Below, in pieces: positions 43,569 through 51,829 of a stretch of 64,000 bases of DNA (positions are counted from its first letter, which is position 1; each line of letters opens with the position of its first letter). A model generated the notes under the pieces. It had not been told where the DNA came from, ran no database searches, and saw only the letters and a program-made list of their open reading frames with translations. The position numbers were made by a program, and so were the translations under genes. This stretch comes from Fulvimarina manganoxydans (GTDB taxonomy: Bacteria > Pseudomonadota > Alphaproteobacteria > Rhizobiales > Rhizobiaceae): NCBI RefSeq assembly GCF_900176465.1, contig NZ_FWXR01000022.1, positions 1 through 64,000 of the forward strand, written 5' to 3'.

Positions 43569-44483
43569 ATGAACCAAACCACGGACACACCGCGGATCGG
43601 CTTTGCCGGCGTTGGCCTGATGGGCCAGGGCATGGCGAAGAACATTCTCGAAGCCGGCTTTCCGCTGACCGTCCTTGCCCATCGCAAACGCGAGCCGGTC
43701 GAGGACCTGAAGGGACGCGGGGCGGAAGAGGCGAGCGATGCCGCCGATCTCTGCGCGAGATCCGATATTCTCGTCCTCTGCCTGCCCGGCTCGCCACAGG
43801 TGGAAGCATTTGTCGCCACCTTCCTCGCTGGTGACTGCGAGGGAAAGACGATCGTCGACTGCTCGACCTCGAACCCCGTTTCGACCCGCGCGCTTGCCGA
43901 GAGCTGCCGGGAGAAGGGCGCGACGCTGATCGATGCGCCTTTGTCGCGCACGCCGAAGGAGGCCTGGGAAGGCACGCTCGACGTGATGGCCGGAGCGAGC
44001 GAGGCGGACTTTCAACGTGTGAAGCCGCTTCTCGAAAGCTTTGCCGGCAAATTGGTGCGAGTGGGCGAGACCGGCGCTGGCCATACGATGAAGCTACTCA
44101 ACAACTTCATCTCTCTCGGCTATGCCTCGATCTATGCCGAGGCCTTTGCCATCGGCGCCAAGAACGGGCTCGATCCGGCGACGATCGACGGTGTCATTTC
44201 CGGCGGGCGCATGGACTGCCCCTTCTGGCAGACCTTTAAGCTCTTTGCGGTCAATGGCGATCGGGAGGCCCATAAATTCGCGCTCTCCAACGCCCATAAG
44301 GACATGCGCTACGTGGTCTCCATGGCGACGGAGTCGGGTGTCGCGACCCGGATGGCCGGGCCGATCAAGGACGGGCTGGCAACGGCCGAGGCGATCGGGC
44401 GTGGCGGGGATTATCTACCCTTCCTGACCGAGATCGTCGCCGAACTGAACGGCGTCAAGCCGCTCAAGACGACGACGGGCTGA
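43569..44483 (+). CDS. 3-hydroxyisobutyrate dehydrogenase-family oxidoreductase (LtnD/GarR-like)
   Basis: 304 residues. GFAGVGLMGQGMAKNIL (11-27) is the beta-hydroxyacid dehydrogenase nucleotide motif, DAPLSRTPKEAWEGTLDVMAG the substrate motif, and Lys175 in GAGHTMKLLNNFI the catalytic lysine. Family members oxidise tartronate semialdehyde, threonate or hydroxyisobutyrate. 18 bases after denD, so in the same operon. The Ser-Arg-Thr-Pro in place of the common VSGG suggests a distinct substrate. Confidence 0.88.
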   Translation: MNQTTDTPRIGFAGVGLMGQGMAKNILEAGFPLTVLAHRKREPVEDLKGRGAEEASDAADLCARSDILVLCLPGSPQVEAFVATFLAGDCEGKTIVDCSTSNPVSTRALAESCREKGATLIDAPLSRTPKEAWEGTLDVMAGASEADFQRVKPLLESFAGKLVRVGETGAGHTMKLLNNFISLGYASIYAEAFAIGAKNGLDPATIDGVISGGRMDCPFWQTFKLFAVNGDREAHKFALSNAHKDMRYVVSMATESGVATRMAGPIKDGLATAEAIGRGGDYLPFLTEIVAELNGVKPLKTTTG

Positions 44484-44584
44484 CCCCTTGATGGGCGCGG
44501 CGCTCTTGAAGGCCTGTTTCGCGATGGCTTGCACGGCAGGCAGGCCCTGCCCTGCCGCCGCCTGCCGCCGGACGGGCTGACCGG

Positions 44585-45340
44585 ATGGCGGGGCGCGGGA
44601 GCGATCGGGAAAGACGGGGCGGACGGCGCGTCCTGCCGCGCGGCTCGCGGCCAAGGCCTTCGCGGGAGGGGATCGAGCGGCTGCCGGCGCGGGACCGGGC
44701 CTATCACGAACTGAAATTCCGCATTCTCGAAGGCCGCCTCGCGCCTGGCACGACGCTTCTGGAAACCGAGGTCGCGGATCTTCTCGCTCTCTCGCGCACA
44801 CCCGTGCGCGAAGCGCTCATCCGCCTGGAGGAAGAAGGTCTCGTCGAGGTCAAGCCCCGTCATGGCGTGACGGTCAAGGCGCAGTCGCTGGAGGATATCC
44901 GCGAGATCCTCGATGTCTTCTCTGCTCTTGAAGTGAAAGCCGCCGGCCTTCTCGCCACACGCGGACTCGCTGCCGCCGACGCGGCCAAGCTATCGGACAT
45001 GCTCGACGCGATGGAGGATCATACGCGCTCGGGCGAGATCGAACCCTGGTCGGAACTCGACGACGTGTTCCATTCGGAAATCGTCGCCCTGTGCGGCAAT
45101 CGCCGCCTGCAACTCACTTTGCAGCAATATTGGGGGCAGCAATATCGGGCGCGGGTCGCGATCGTTCGCCTTCGCCCGCCCCCGTCCCAATCGGACGCCG
45201 AGCACCGGGCCATTCTTCATGCGATCCGGGACGGAGACGAACGCTTGGCGATGTGGCTGCATCGACAGCACCGCGACCGGGCGGATGCAGCTCTCATCCG
45301 CCTCCTGGCGACCCAACTCGACGTCTCCGTCGCGCCATAG
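44585..45340 (+). CDS. GntR/FCD-family regulator of the sugar-acid cluster
   Basis: 251 residues. The winged HTH starts near residue 37 (RDRAYHELKFRILEGRLAPGTTLLETEVADLLALSRTPVREALIRLEEEGLV), and the FCD domain shows DDVFHSEIVALCGN and EHRAILHAIRDGD. The first ~35 residues are Arg/Gly-rich with no homologous look, so the true start may be internal. Probably binds the 18-bp palindrome at 39633-39650. Confidence 0.85.
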   Translation: MAGRGSDRERRGGRRVLPRGSRPRPSREGIERLPARDRAYHELKFRILEGRLAPGTTLLETEVADLLALSRTPVREALIRLEEEGLVEVKPRHGVTVKAQSLEDIREILDVFSALEVKAAGLLATRGLAAADAAKLSDMLDAMEDHTRSGEIEPWSELDDVFHSEIVALCGNRRLQLTLQQYWGQQYRARVAIVRLRPPPSQSDAEHRAILHAIRDGDERLAMWLHRQHRDRADAALIRLLATQLDVSVAP

Positions 45341-45658
45341 GTTTCAACACGAGCGACGGGCCGCGAGAAGGGTATTCCTGATGCGTCGTTTCGCAAATGG
45401 TCGTTGGATCTGCAGAGTTCGAAGGTGAGACCGATACCCCCGACGCTTTATGATCCTCGAACTTGAAGAGTGTGGGGACCCATGCCTCCGCCGTCAGAGC
45501 GGCATTCGGGTCGAGGAAAACGAAGGCGAAAGACCGCAATCGTTTAGGACTTTGAAGAGCTTGCGAGGCATGGGCTCCCGGCCCTGACGGGACGAGGATG
45601 CCGACCGGCATCAATGGCTGCGACCAAACCTCTTATGCATTCATTTGAGGCAGGAGAA
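45341..45658. other. Intergenic region without recognisable features
   Basis: 318 bases between the convergent GntR and secreted-protein genes. Small open frames here lack coding character, and no strong terminator is visible. Confidence 0.4.
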
Positions 45659-45997
45659 CTAACGCGGCTCCTGGCCCGGAATGAGACCGCCCGATGGCGT
45701 CGAGGCTTCAGCCGTTGGCGTCACGCCGCCCTTGGTAGGCAGGCCTGAGGGCACGCCGCGATTGTCGCCGAGACCGAAGAGGAACGGTATACCCTGACTG
45801 ACAGGACGCAGCACGACACGGCCGTCTGGCAGGCGGACGGGACGGCTTTCCTCACGCTCGCGCTCGGAAAGACGAACGCCGACAATGTCGTAGCCGTCGC
45901 GGTCTTTCAGCTGCGCGTCGGCTTGCATCGGCAATAAAAGGGGGGCGGTCAGAGCCGCCGAGACGACGGCAATGACCGAAAGAAAGGGTTTGCGCAT
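45659..45997 (-). CDS. Small secreted protein with C-terminal IPGQ tag
   Basis: 112 residues from the ATG at 45997 with AGGAGG upstream. Signal peptide MRKPFLSVIAVVSAALTAPLLLPMQADA, then a charged segment (DGYDIVGVRLSEREREESRPVRLPDGRVVLRPVSQGI) and a flexible tail ending TPSGGLIPGQEPR. The next minus-strand gene upstream encodes a lipoprotein with nearly the same tail motif. No known domain. Confidence 0.72.
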   Translation of the reverse strand: MRKPFLSVIAVVSAALTAPLLLPMQADAQLKDRDGYDIVGVRLSEREREESRPVRLPDGRVVLRPVSQGIPFLFGLGDNRGVPSGLPTKGGVTPTAEASTPSGGLIPGQEPR

Positions 45998-46151
45998 GAC
46001 ACTACGCCTCCTTTTCCCATTCGACCCTCTCACCAGGCAATTGATCCCAGCGGACATATGAAAGCGCCGCTTTCGCATGGCTGCTGGCAGCCTGATCAGC
46101 CTTTTGCCTGACGAGAATTGACTGCAAAGGTCGTTTCTTCGTCGGGCTGTC

Positions 46152-46313
46152 TTACAGCGCCGTTTCCGAAGGAGTCTGGCCGGGTATGATGCCATCGGAC
46201 GGGGTGCGCTGTTCCATGGGCGTCGGCTGGTCCATGGTGGTTCGATTTGCGCCGGTGCAACCGGCGAGAGCGGCGAGGCCCGCAAGGGCGATGATGAGGC
46301 TTTTCTGTTTCAT
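46152..46313 (-). CDS. Tiny lipoprotein with C-terminal IPGQ tag
   Basis: 53 residues: MKQKSLIIALAGLAALAGC is a signal with lipobox, then an unstructured tail containing TPMEQRTPSDGIIPGQTPS. Below the usual length cut-off for gene finding, but the lipobox and the shared TPS-x-G-x-IPGQ motif with the gene at 45659-45997 support it. Function unknown. Confidence 0.65.
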   Translation of the reverse strand: MKQKSLIIALAGLAALAGCTGANRTTMDQPTPMEQRTPSDGIIPGQTPSETAL

Positions 46314-46402
46314 GAGTGCGCAACGCGCCGAGAGAGCGGCGAGTTGCAACGGTTGCGATCACACAAAGGCGAGGCCGCCTGGGCGCCCCTCATCAGAAAG
46401 GA

Positions 46403-47029
46403 CTAGAAGCGTTCGGGAATGTCGCGCTTGGGCTCGCCGGGATGCAGTTCGCTGAGAAGGCGATGGACGGCGCCGCGCACCCTTCCAAGCCGCTCGCCCT
46501 CGATCGCGCAGAACATCGTGAAGAGCCGGCCCTTCGATGTCCAGAAATACAAAGGCACGCTCAGCGCGCCGCCGCTCGCCTTGACCGAATAGATGCGCCG
46601 GGCAAAACCTTCGCCATTGAGATCGATGACCAGGGGTTTGTCGGCGATCGCCCAATCGCTCGCGGGCGCGGCTGGATCGGGAATGACCGGACCGGCGACC
46701 TCGTTCACCTTATGGGCGAGCCAGTTTTCGACCGGCCCCCAGGGCCAGACGGCCGGATTGGTCACATCCTCGACCTTCAGCCAGCGCGAGGCGGGTGGAC
46801 GCGGCGGCGCGGCGGCATAAAGACAGGTGAAGCCACCGCCGCAATCGGGGCCGTCGCACGTGAATCGCTGGCCGACATCCATGGTCGCATCGGCGGCGGG
46901 ACCGGCGGTCCAGCCGGGAACCGATGTCTCGGCTTTGGAAGAGGAAACGCCGACCGCAATGACGACGAGGCTTGCCGCCGCAAGACGTAAGGAGCCGAGG
47001 ATCGAAGACGATCGGATCAAGAGAACCAT
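46403..47029 (-). CDS. Secreted protein of unknown function
   Basis: 208 residues with an N-terminal signal (LRLAAASLVVIAVGVSSSKA). The mature part contains a Cys-rich segment (FTCDGPDCGGGFTCLYAA), a Pro-rich linker, and a C-terminal domain with PLVIDLNGEGFARRIYSVKASGGALSVPLYFWTSKGRLFTMFCAIEGERLGRVRGAVHRLL. I do not recognise the family. Probably periplasmic with disulfides. Confidence 0.65.
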   Translation of the reverse strand: MVLLIRSSSILGSLRLAAASLVVIAVGVSSSKAETSVPGWTAGPAADATMDVGQRFTCDGPDCGGGFTCLYAAAPPRPPASRWLKVEDVTNPAVWPWGPVENWLAHKVNEVAGPVIPDPAAPASDWAIADKPLVIDLNGEGFARRIYSVKASGGALSVPLYFWTSKGRLFTMFCAIEGERLGRVRGAVHRLLSELHPGEPKRDIPERF

Positions 47030-47124
47030 CCCGTTGGCAAGGCAAGACTACTCTGCCGCCCAGCATAGGAAGGGAGCCTTGCCGAGACCTGTCGCGCCTG
47101 GCCTCTCGGAAATGGCCTCCAAGC

Positions 47125-48033
47125 TCAGACCTTGCGCGCGATGACGAGATGGCCCGGCGCCGGTTGGCCTTCCTGCATGCGCACGGTGATTGGCTGAAAT
47201 AGCTCGATGTCAAAGCCTGCGGCGGATAGCGCTTCCCGCATATAGGCTTCGCCGTGATGGAAGCGCTGCGCCTTGCCGACCGCGAAAGGCCGCCCAGCAA
47301 GGCTCTCTTCGTCCATCGTCTCGGTGGAGACGGCCAAAAGGCCTTTGGAGGAAAGCCGCGCGGCGGCCTTGCCGAAAAACGGGGCGAGATCGCCGAGATA
47401 GGGCAGGACATCCGTCGCGACGATGAGATCGAACGCTTCGCCCGGCGCGCCGCTTTTTAAGAAGGCGACAGCCTCGGCGACGAAGAGCCGATCATAGACC
47501 TCCTTTTCGTAGCAGATCCCCACCATCGCTTCGGAGAGATCGACCCCCGTCATATGGCCCGAGCGCTCTCGAAGGATTTCGCCCGACAGGCCGGTGCCGC
47601 AGCCGAGATCGAGAACCCGCTCGAAGGCGCCGGCCTCATTCGGCAAGCGTTCGCCCAAGAGGGCAGGCACGCCATAGCCGAGCTGATGAACGAGAATGTC
47701 CTCGAAGGCTTCGGCATGCTGGTCGAAAAGCGTCGCGACATAGGCATCGCCCGCGCTTGCCGGCGTCTCCCCGGCGCCAAGGCCCGCCAGCCTGATGCGC
47801 ACACCGCAATGATCGGCGGGGTCGATGGCGAGGCAACGCTGATAGGCGGCGACGGCAGCGGTCAGATCGCCCATCCGCTCGGCCGCCAGCCCCGCGTCAT
47901 AGGCTTCGCCCAAGGCGTCCTCGTCGAATTCGGTGGTCAGGCTCGCGGTGCCGGCATCGCCAGGGCCGGGCTCGTGCCCAGCCTCAGGCGCCGCGATGGG
48001 GGTCTTCGGATCGAAGGGGGTGCTGTCACTCAT
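47125..48033 (-). CDS. TPR-containing SAM-dependent methyltransferase
   Basis: 302 residues from the ATG at 48033 (AGAGG upstream). Residues ~40-85 hold a TPR-like unit (EAYDAGLAAERMGDLTAAVAAYQRCLAIDPADH), then the class I methyltransferase core: VLDLGCGTGLSGEIL (motif I), MTGVDLSEAMV, DLIVATDVLPYLGDL. The region SAGDAYVATLFDQHAEAFEDILVHQLGYGVP is typical of a proteobacterial family that methylates an unknown substrate. Confidence 0.88.
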   Translation of the reverse strand: MSDSTPFDPKTPIAAPEAGHEPGPGDAGTASLTTEFDEDALGEAYDAGLAAERMGDLTAAVAAYQRCLAIDPADHCGVRIRLAGLGAGETPASAGDAYVATLFDQHAEAFEDILVHQLGYGVPALLGERLPNEAGAFERVLDLGCGTGLSGEILRERSGHMTGVDLSEAMVGICYEKEVYDRLFVAEAVAFLKSGAPGEAFDLIVATDVLPYLGDLAPFFGKAAARLSSKGLLAVSTETMDEESLAGRPFAVGKAQRFHHGEAYMREALSAAGFDIELFQPITVRMQEGQPAPGHLVIARKV

Positions 48034-48224
48034 GCCCGCCTCTTTAGCCGCCATCGCCGAGCGGAGAAAGACGCGATATCAGGCGCGCTTCGGTGAAACA
48101 TCGCGCTGCGGGAAAGGCTTCTCGCGAGCGCGACAGGCTCAAACGCTACGGTCCGACCGGAGACGATCCGGCCGCAACACGTGCCCGGCGATGATTGCGC
48201 CGGGGCGGAGCGGCCCAAGAAAGC

Positions 48225-48566
48225 TCAGCGGCGTGACCAGGTCTGCGACTTGCAGAAGATTTTCAGCGCGCAACCCGTAAGCTTCATCGACGCGCCGTTG
48301 ACCTTGGCGCTGCCGGCATAGGTCTTGTTCGCCGCAGGATCGGTGATCTCGCCCGAATAGGACCCGCCGCTGCCGCTCATCCGGCCGATCTGGCGGCCCT
48401 TGAACTGACCGGTCTGCAGGGTGATGCAATAGGCGTTGCCGCAAGGAGCGATCTTGGCAGTTTCGCCGCTGGCGGTCTTCCAGGAGCCGACGACGGGCTC
48501 GGCCGCACCGGCGGCACCAGCGCCGATCAAAAGCGCGGCGATGGCGAAAGTGGTTGATTTCAACAT
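48225..48566 (-). CDS. Secreted DUF2147-family protein
   Basis: 113 residues. Signal peptide MLKSTTFAIAALLIGAGAAGA, then the DUF2147 pattern VGSWKTASGETAKIAPCGNAYCITL...GRMSGSGGSYSGEITDPAANKTYAGSAKVNGASMKLTGCALKIFCKSQTW. Four cysteines can form two disulfides. GGGAGGA ribosome-binding site. Periplasmic, function unknown. Confidence 0.85.
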   Translation of the reverse strand: MLKSTTFAIAALLIGAGAAGAAEPVVGSWKTASGETAKIAPCGNAYCITLQTGQFKGRQIGRMSGSGGSYSGEITDPAANKTYAGSAKVNGASMKLTGCALKIFCKSQTWSRR

Positions 48567-48950
48567 GCTGTCCTCCCGATTGTTTCAGGGATGCGCCTGC
48601 CATTCCCGGCGACCTCCGCGCTTCCCTTGACGTAAGAGTAAACGAAGGCGCGAGTGTGAGAAAGAGCAAAGTTCCGGCGCTCCTGCGACGGCCGGACATC
48701 TGCCGTTCCTACGGACGAGGATGGGAGAAACCGATCGCCCTTGTTGCTCTGCGACAAGGCAAAGGAGAGACACGTTTTTCGGAGCCCGAAGCCCCGCCTC
48801 GGACCCCGAAAAGATCGCCGCCTGTCGGCCAAGCGCGGCGATAGGTTCATCCGGGATCCGGCTGATGCAGATTGATCCCGTATCAATGCCCGCGCGGCTC
48901 TTGAGCGGCTCTTAAAATCCGGATCGCGAAGCGATCAAACGGATTTCGCA
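48567..48950. other. Intergenic region without recognisable features
   Basis: 384 bases upstream of the DUF2147 gene. It should hold that promoter. Overlapping small frames look non-coding. Confidence 0.4.
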
Positions 48951-49304
48951 TCAGTCGGCGACGGGGGTTTCCAGCGGAATACCGCCACCCTCGCCCGCCC
49001 GATCGGTCTGGAGCGGCAGCGGATTGGCGCTGGAGGTGTCGGGCGCCGACATGCCGATCGCGCCGATATTGTTCTGAAGACCGCCTGGGCCGCGGGGCTC
49101 CTCCTCATTGGCGCTTTCGCCCTCGCCGACGCCGGGCAGATTGCTTCCCGCGCCGATCGGCGCCAGAGCTTCGCCCTCGCCGGAGATGGTCGTCCCCGGC
49201 AGCGGTGCGCTGTCTTGCGATTGGGCGTAAGCGGGGCCGGCAGCAAGGACAGCCGCCATTGCCAGCGCGGCGAGAATAGGATTGCGATCGCGGGATGCGG
49301 CCAT
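48951..49304 (-). CDS. Secreted Gly/Pro-rich protein of unknown function
   Basis: 117 residues with a signal peptide (LAALAMAAVLAAGPAYA-QSQ). The mature chain is low-complexity with PG motifs (APLPGTTISGEGEALAPIGAGSNLPGVGEGE). GAGGAG ribosome-binding site. Resembles in composition the acidic secreted protein at 27921-28334. No domain. Confidence 0.62.
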   Translation of the reverse strand: MAASRDRNPILAALAMAAVLAAGPAYAQSQDSAPLPGTTISGEGEALAPIGAGSNLPGVGEGESANEEEPRGPGGLQNNIGAIGMSAPDTSSANPLPLQTDRAGEGGGIPLETPVAD

Positions 49305-49525
49305 AGGGGAAGGCTCCTCGGGTCAGACGCCAGAAAGCTGTTCGACGGTTCGGATCACGGCTGTCGAATGACAGGGGGCTTCAGAGCCGGCAAGCGGGCT
49401 GGCTCGATCGCGTTCCCCTGCCAGGCTACCAGCCGCGTTCGATCATGTCGGTTTCAACGGCGAGACCCGCCCCGATGATCCCTCACGATCCCGTCAGACG
49501 AAGCAATATTGGTCAAGGGGAGAGG

Positions 49526-50164
49526 TCAGGCCGTGGCCGGCGAATCCACTGAAAGAAGCGCGAACAGATCGTCCGCAAGGCCAAGAAGGGCGTCCGCCGA
49601 AACGGAATTGAAGACCGCTGGCACCTCTTCGCCTGAGGCCATCATGTCGCCCACCCGCTCGTCGCTGAGCGGCAGATGGATGAAGCCGAACGCCTCGATC
49701 CCCAACCGGTCGGCATGGTGGGCGAGCTTATAGAGCGTATCGTTGCACAGATAGCCGCCTGCATTGGTCGACCATTCGAAATCCAGCCGATGGCGCCGCA
49801 GAAGACGCGCGAGATCGCTTAAAGGAAGGCGGCAGGCATGGGTGGCTGGCCCTTCGAGGATACTGGGACCGGCGGGAAAGCGACCAACGGCGTCCTCCAG
49901 GCCAAGCTCGCGCCGGTTGCGCGCGAGAAGCTCGATCCGCAGTCGCTCGGCCGACATGTGCAGTCCGAACAAGATCACACCCCGCGCGCCGCTCTCCTCG
50001 ATCGCCGCCTGCAGCACCGGCCAGCTGTCGTCCCAGGAAACGGGGAGCGTCACCAGGGCGCGGCCGGGCCGTTGCGGCGCTTGGCGCAACGCCGCGACGA
50101 GATCGGCGCTCGGATTGAAGGGAGCGCCGGGAAAAGGCGCGAAACCGGCGATGAGAACCGTCAT
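49526..50164 (-). CDS. Pyroglutamyl-peptidase I-like protein (peptidase C15)
   Basis: 212 residues. Opening VLIAGFAPFPGAPFNPSADLV is the C15 signature. The catalytic triad can be placed at Glu78, Cys140 (STNAGGYLCNDTLY) and His163 (FIHLP). It removes N-terminal pyroglutamate from peptides in the cytoplasm. Triad intact, so an active enzyme is likely. No linked genes. Confidence 0.87.
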   Translation of the reverse strand: MTVLIAGFAPFPGAPFNPSADLVAALRQAPQRPGRALVTLPVSWDDSWPVLQAAIEESGARGVILFGLHMSAERLRIELLARNRRELGLEDAVGRFPAGPSILEGPATHACRLPLSDLARLLRRHRLDFEWSTNAGGYLCNDTLYKLAHHADRLGIEAFGFIHLPLSDERVGDMMASGEEVPAVFNSVSADALLGLADDLFALLSVDSPATA

Positions 50165-50447
50165 GTCGTTTCGGGAGCGTTAAGGTTTAGAGTGGCTCAA
50201 ACCGGCACAGTCATCCTGCGAGGCGAACCACGTCAGAAAAGTTTTACTTGCCAAGCGGCGAGGTCCATAGCATTGATAGGCGTGTTCGGGCAAATTCGCG
50301 AACGCTAGGTATGGACGATTTGCGTATCGGAAGCGCCTCTTCCGGGCGGTCCTCTTGGGCCGCGATGTGTTGGTCCCTTTCCTGAGTCAAGACTTGCCTG
50401 CCACCGCCTTCGGGCGCAATTGAATGCCAAGGAAAAGGGTTCCGATC

Positions 50448-50663
50448 ATGGCGCAGACCGGCACGGTCAAATTCTTTAACACCGAGAAGGGCTTCGGCTT
50501 CATCAAGCCGGACAATGGCGGCGCAGACATCTTCGTGCATATCTCGGCTGTCCAGGCTTCCGGTCTTCCGGGCCTCGAGGAAAACCAGAAGGTTTCCTTC
50601 GAGACCGAGCCGGACAAGCGCGGCAAGGGCCCCAAGGCCGTCAATTTGCAAGCGGACGCCTGA
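50448..50663 (+). CDS. cspA: CspA-family cold-shock protein
   Basis: 71 residues. RNP1 [11 protein letters not shown] and RNP2 DIFVHIS are intact, opening [15 protein letters not shown]. Single-stranded nucleic-acid chaperone. AAGGAAAAGGG lies before the ATG at 50448. The ~280-base upstream region is free of genes, allowing the long structured leader typical of csp mRNAs. Confidence 0.95.
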   Translation: MAQTGTVKFFNTEKGFGFIKPDNGGADIFVHISAVQASGLPGLEENQKVSFETEPDKRGKGPKAVNLQADA

Positions 50664-50712
50664 TTTCAGGCTCGACCAATCTTTGAAACGATCCGCTTGG
50701 CGGATCGGATGG

Positions 50713-50745
50713 ATGCCGGCTCTCGATGGGCCGGCATTGTTGTTT
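50713..50745 (+). terminator. cspA terminator
   Basis: ATGCCGGC (50713-50720) and GCCGGCAT (50730-50737) form a perfect 8-bp stem followed by TGTTGTTT, 50 bases after the cspA stop. Confidence 0.75.
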
Positions 50746-51066
50746 CTGGCCCCTAAAGCGGCGAACACCGTTTGGGTAAGCAGTCGCGAGCGAGAGACGA
50801 AACGCTGGGCAACCGTCTTTCGACCATCCGGCGCTCGCTCTGAAAGCCGCCACGCCCATCGAGCCCGAGCCACAGTCGCTCTCCCCTTGCGCCCAAAAGC
50901 GCAGGAGAGGTGATCCAGCCTTCAACTCGGGAGGATCGTTGATCTGACGGTGTCAGACAGTGACGGCATGCCCACCTCTTCGACCGCGACCATGACGAAG
51001 CATCGGGGGATCGCTCTCACCTGCAAGCGCTGCAGATATCTTTCGCTTCGTCATGCGCCTAAATCT

Positions 51067-51164
51067 GAAGCATGATGGGAAGAATTTGCACAGATCGTCG
51101 ATAGTATCTTCCGTTAGTATAAGCGCCTGTATTTGGAACTTCGATTGATCGCGTTCCGCTCAAA
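51067..51164. repeat. Degenerate family A repeat, copy 3
   Basis: GAAGCATGATGGGAAGAATT at the left and CGATTGATCGCGTTCCGCTC at the right match the two ends of the element at 19432-19536, with the same spacing, but the right arm of the first palindrome is lost. The surrounding stretch 50746-51361 holds no gene I can support. Confidence 0.55.
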
Positions 51165-51361
51165 GCGCGGAGCGGAAAAGAGGGTCCCGATTCTTCGACC
51201 ACCCGGCGCGGCATCAAGGCGTTCAAGACCATCTGGCAATGCCGATCGATCGCCTGATCCGCTAAGGCCGAGGCTGGTTCTCCATCGGGGAAGGCCTCAC
51301 GCCTCCAAACAGTGGAAGAAACCGCCCTTCCCGATCTCTTCCAGCGCTCGGCAACACGCGA

Positions 51362-51610
51362 TCAGTTGCCGCCTCCGCCACCGCCCGCCGATGGCGCTTC
51401 GACATTCACGTCGGGAAGCTGAACGTTCACGTCTCCACTGCCGCCGCCGAAGAAGCCACCATTGAAGAGAAAGAAGCCACCGATCACGATGAGCGCGATA
51501 AGGAGGCCCGCGACGAGCCATCCGCCGCCGCCGCCACCTCCCCCCGAGCCTCGGTCATTGTTGACGATGACCGTGCGCTCACGCGGCTCATTCGGCGGTG
51601 TGTGGGTCAT
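51362..51610 (-). CDS. Small glycine-rich single-pass membrane protein
   Basis: 82 residues from the ATG at 51610 with AGAGG upstream. N-terminal charged part MTHTPPNEPRERTVIVNNDRG, an 8-Gly run, one transmembrane helix (WLVAGLLIALIVIGGFFLF) and a C-terminal segment DVNVQLPDVNVEAPSAG ending in five Gly. Seen occasionally in alphaproteobacteria as a hypothetical membrane protein. Function unknown. Confidence 0.7.
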   Translation of the reverse strand: MTHTPPNEPRERTVIVNNDRGSGGGGGGGGWLVAGLLIALIVIGGFFLFNGGFFGGGSGDVNVQLPDVNVEAPSAGGGGGGN

Positions 51611-51829
51611 GCCTCTAGCTGCCTGTTCGTTGTTTATAATCCGGCTAACGAACAGGATCGCCAGAGATTGGTTCCCTCGAAGTCGGGTAAGGCTCGCATG
51701 GCGGACCTTGCTGCCATTCGGGAAAAGAAAATCGCTCCGGCCGAGCACCGCCTCAGCGTGCGTCCTTGGCCCGGCGTAACGAGCCGCCCGGCCTTTCGCC
51801 GAGCGGCAGTGTTTTAAAGGTTCAGGCGA

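Noticed and set aside
50244-50873. 209-residue minus-strand frame over cspA
   Set aside because: Antisense to a clear cold-shock protein with a terminator.
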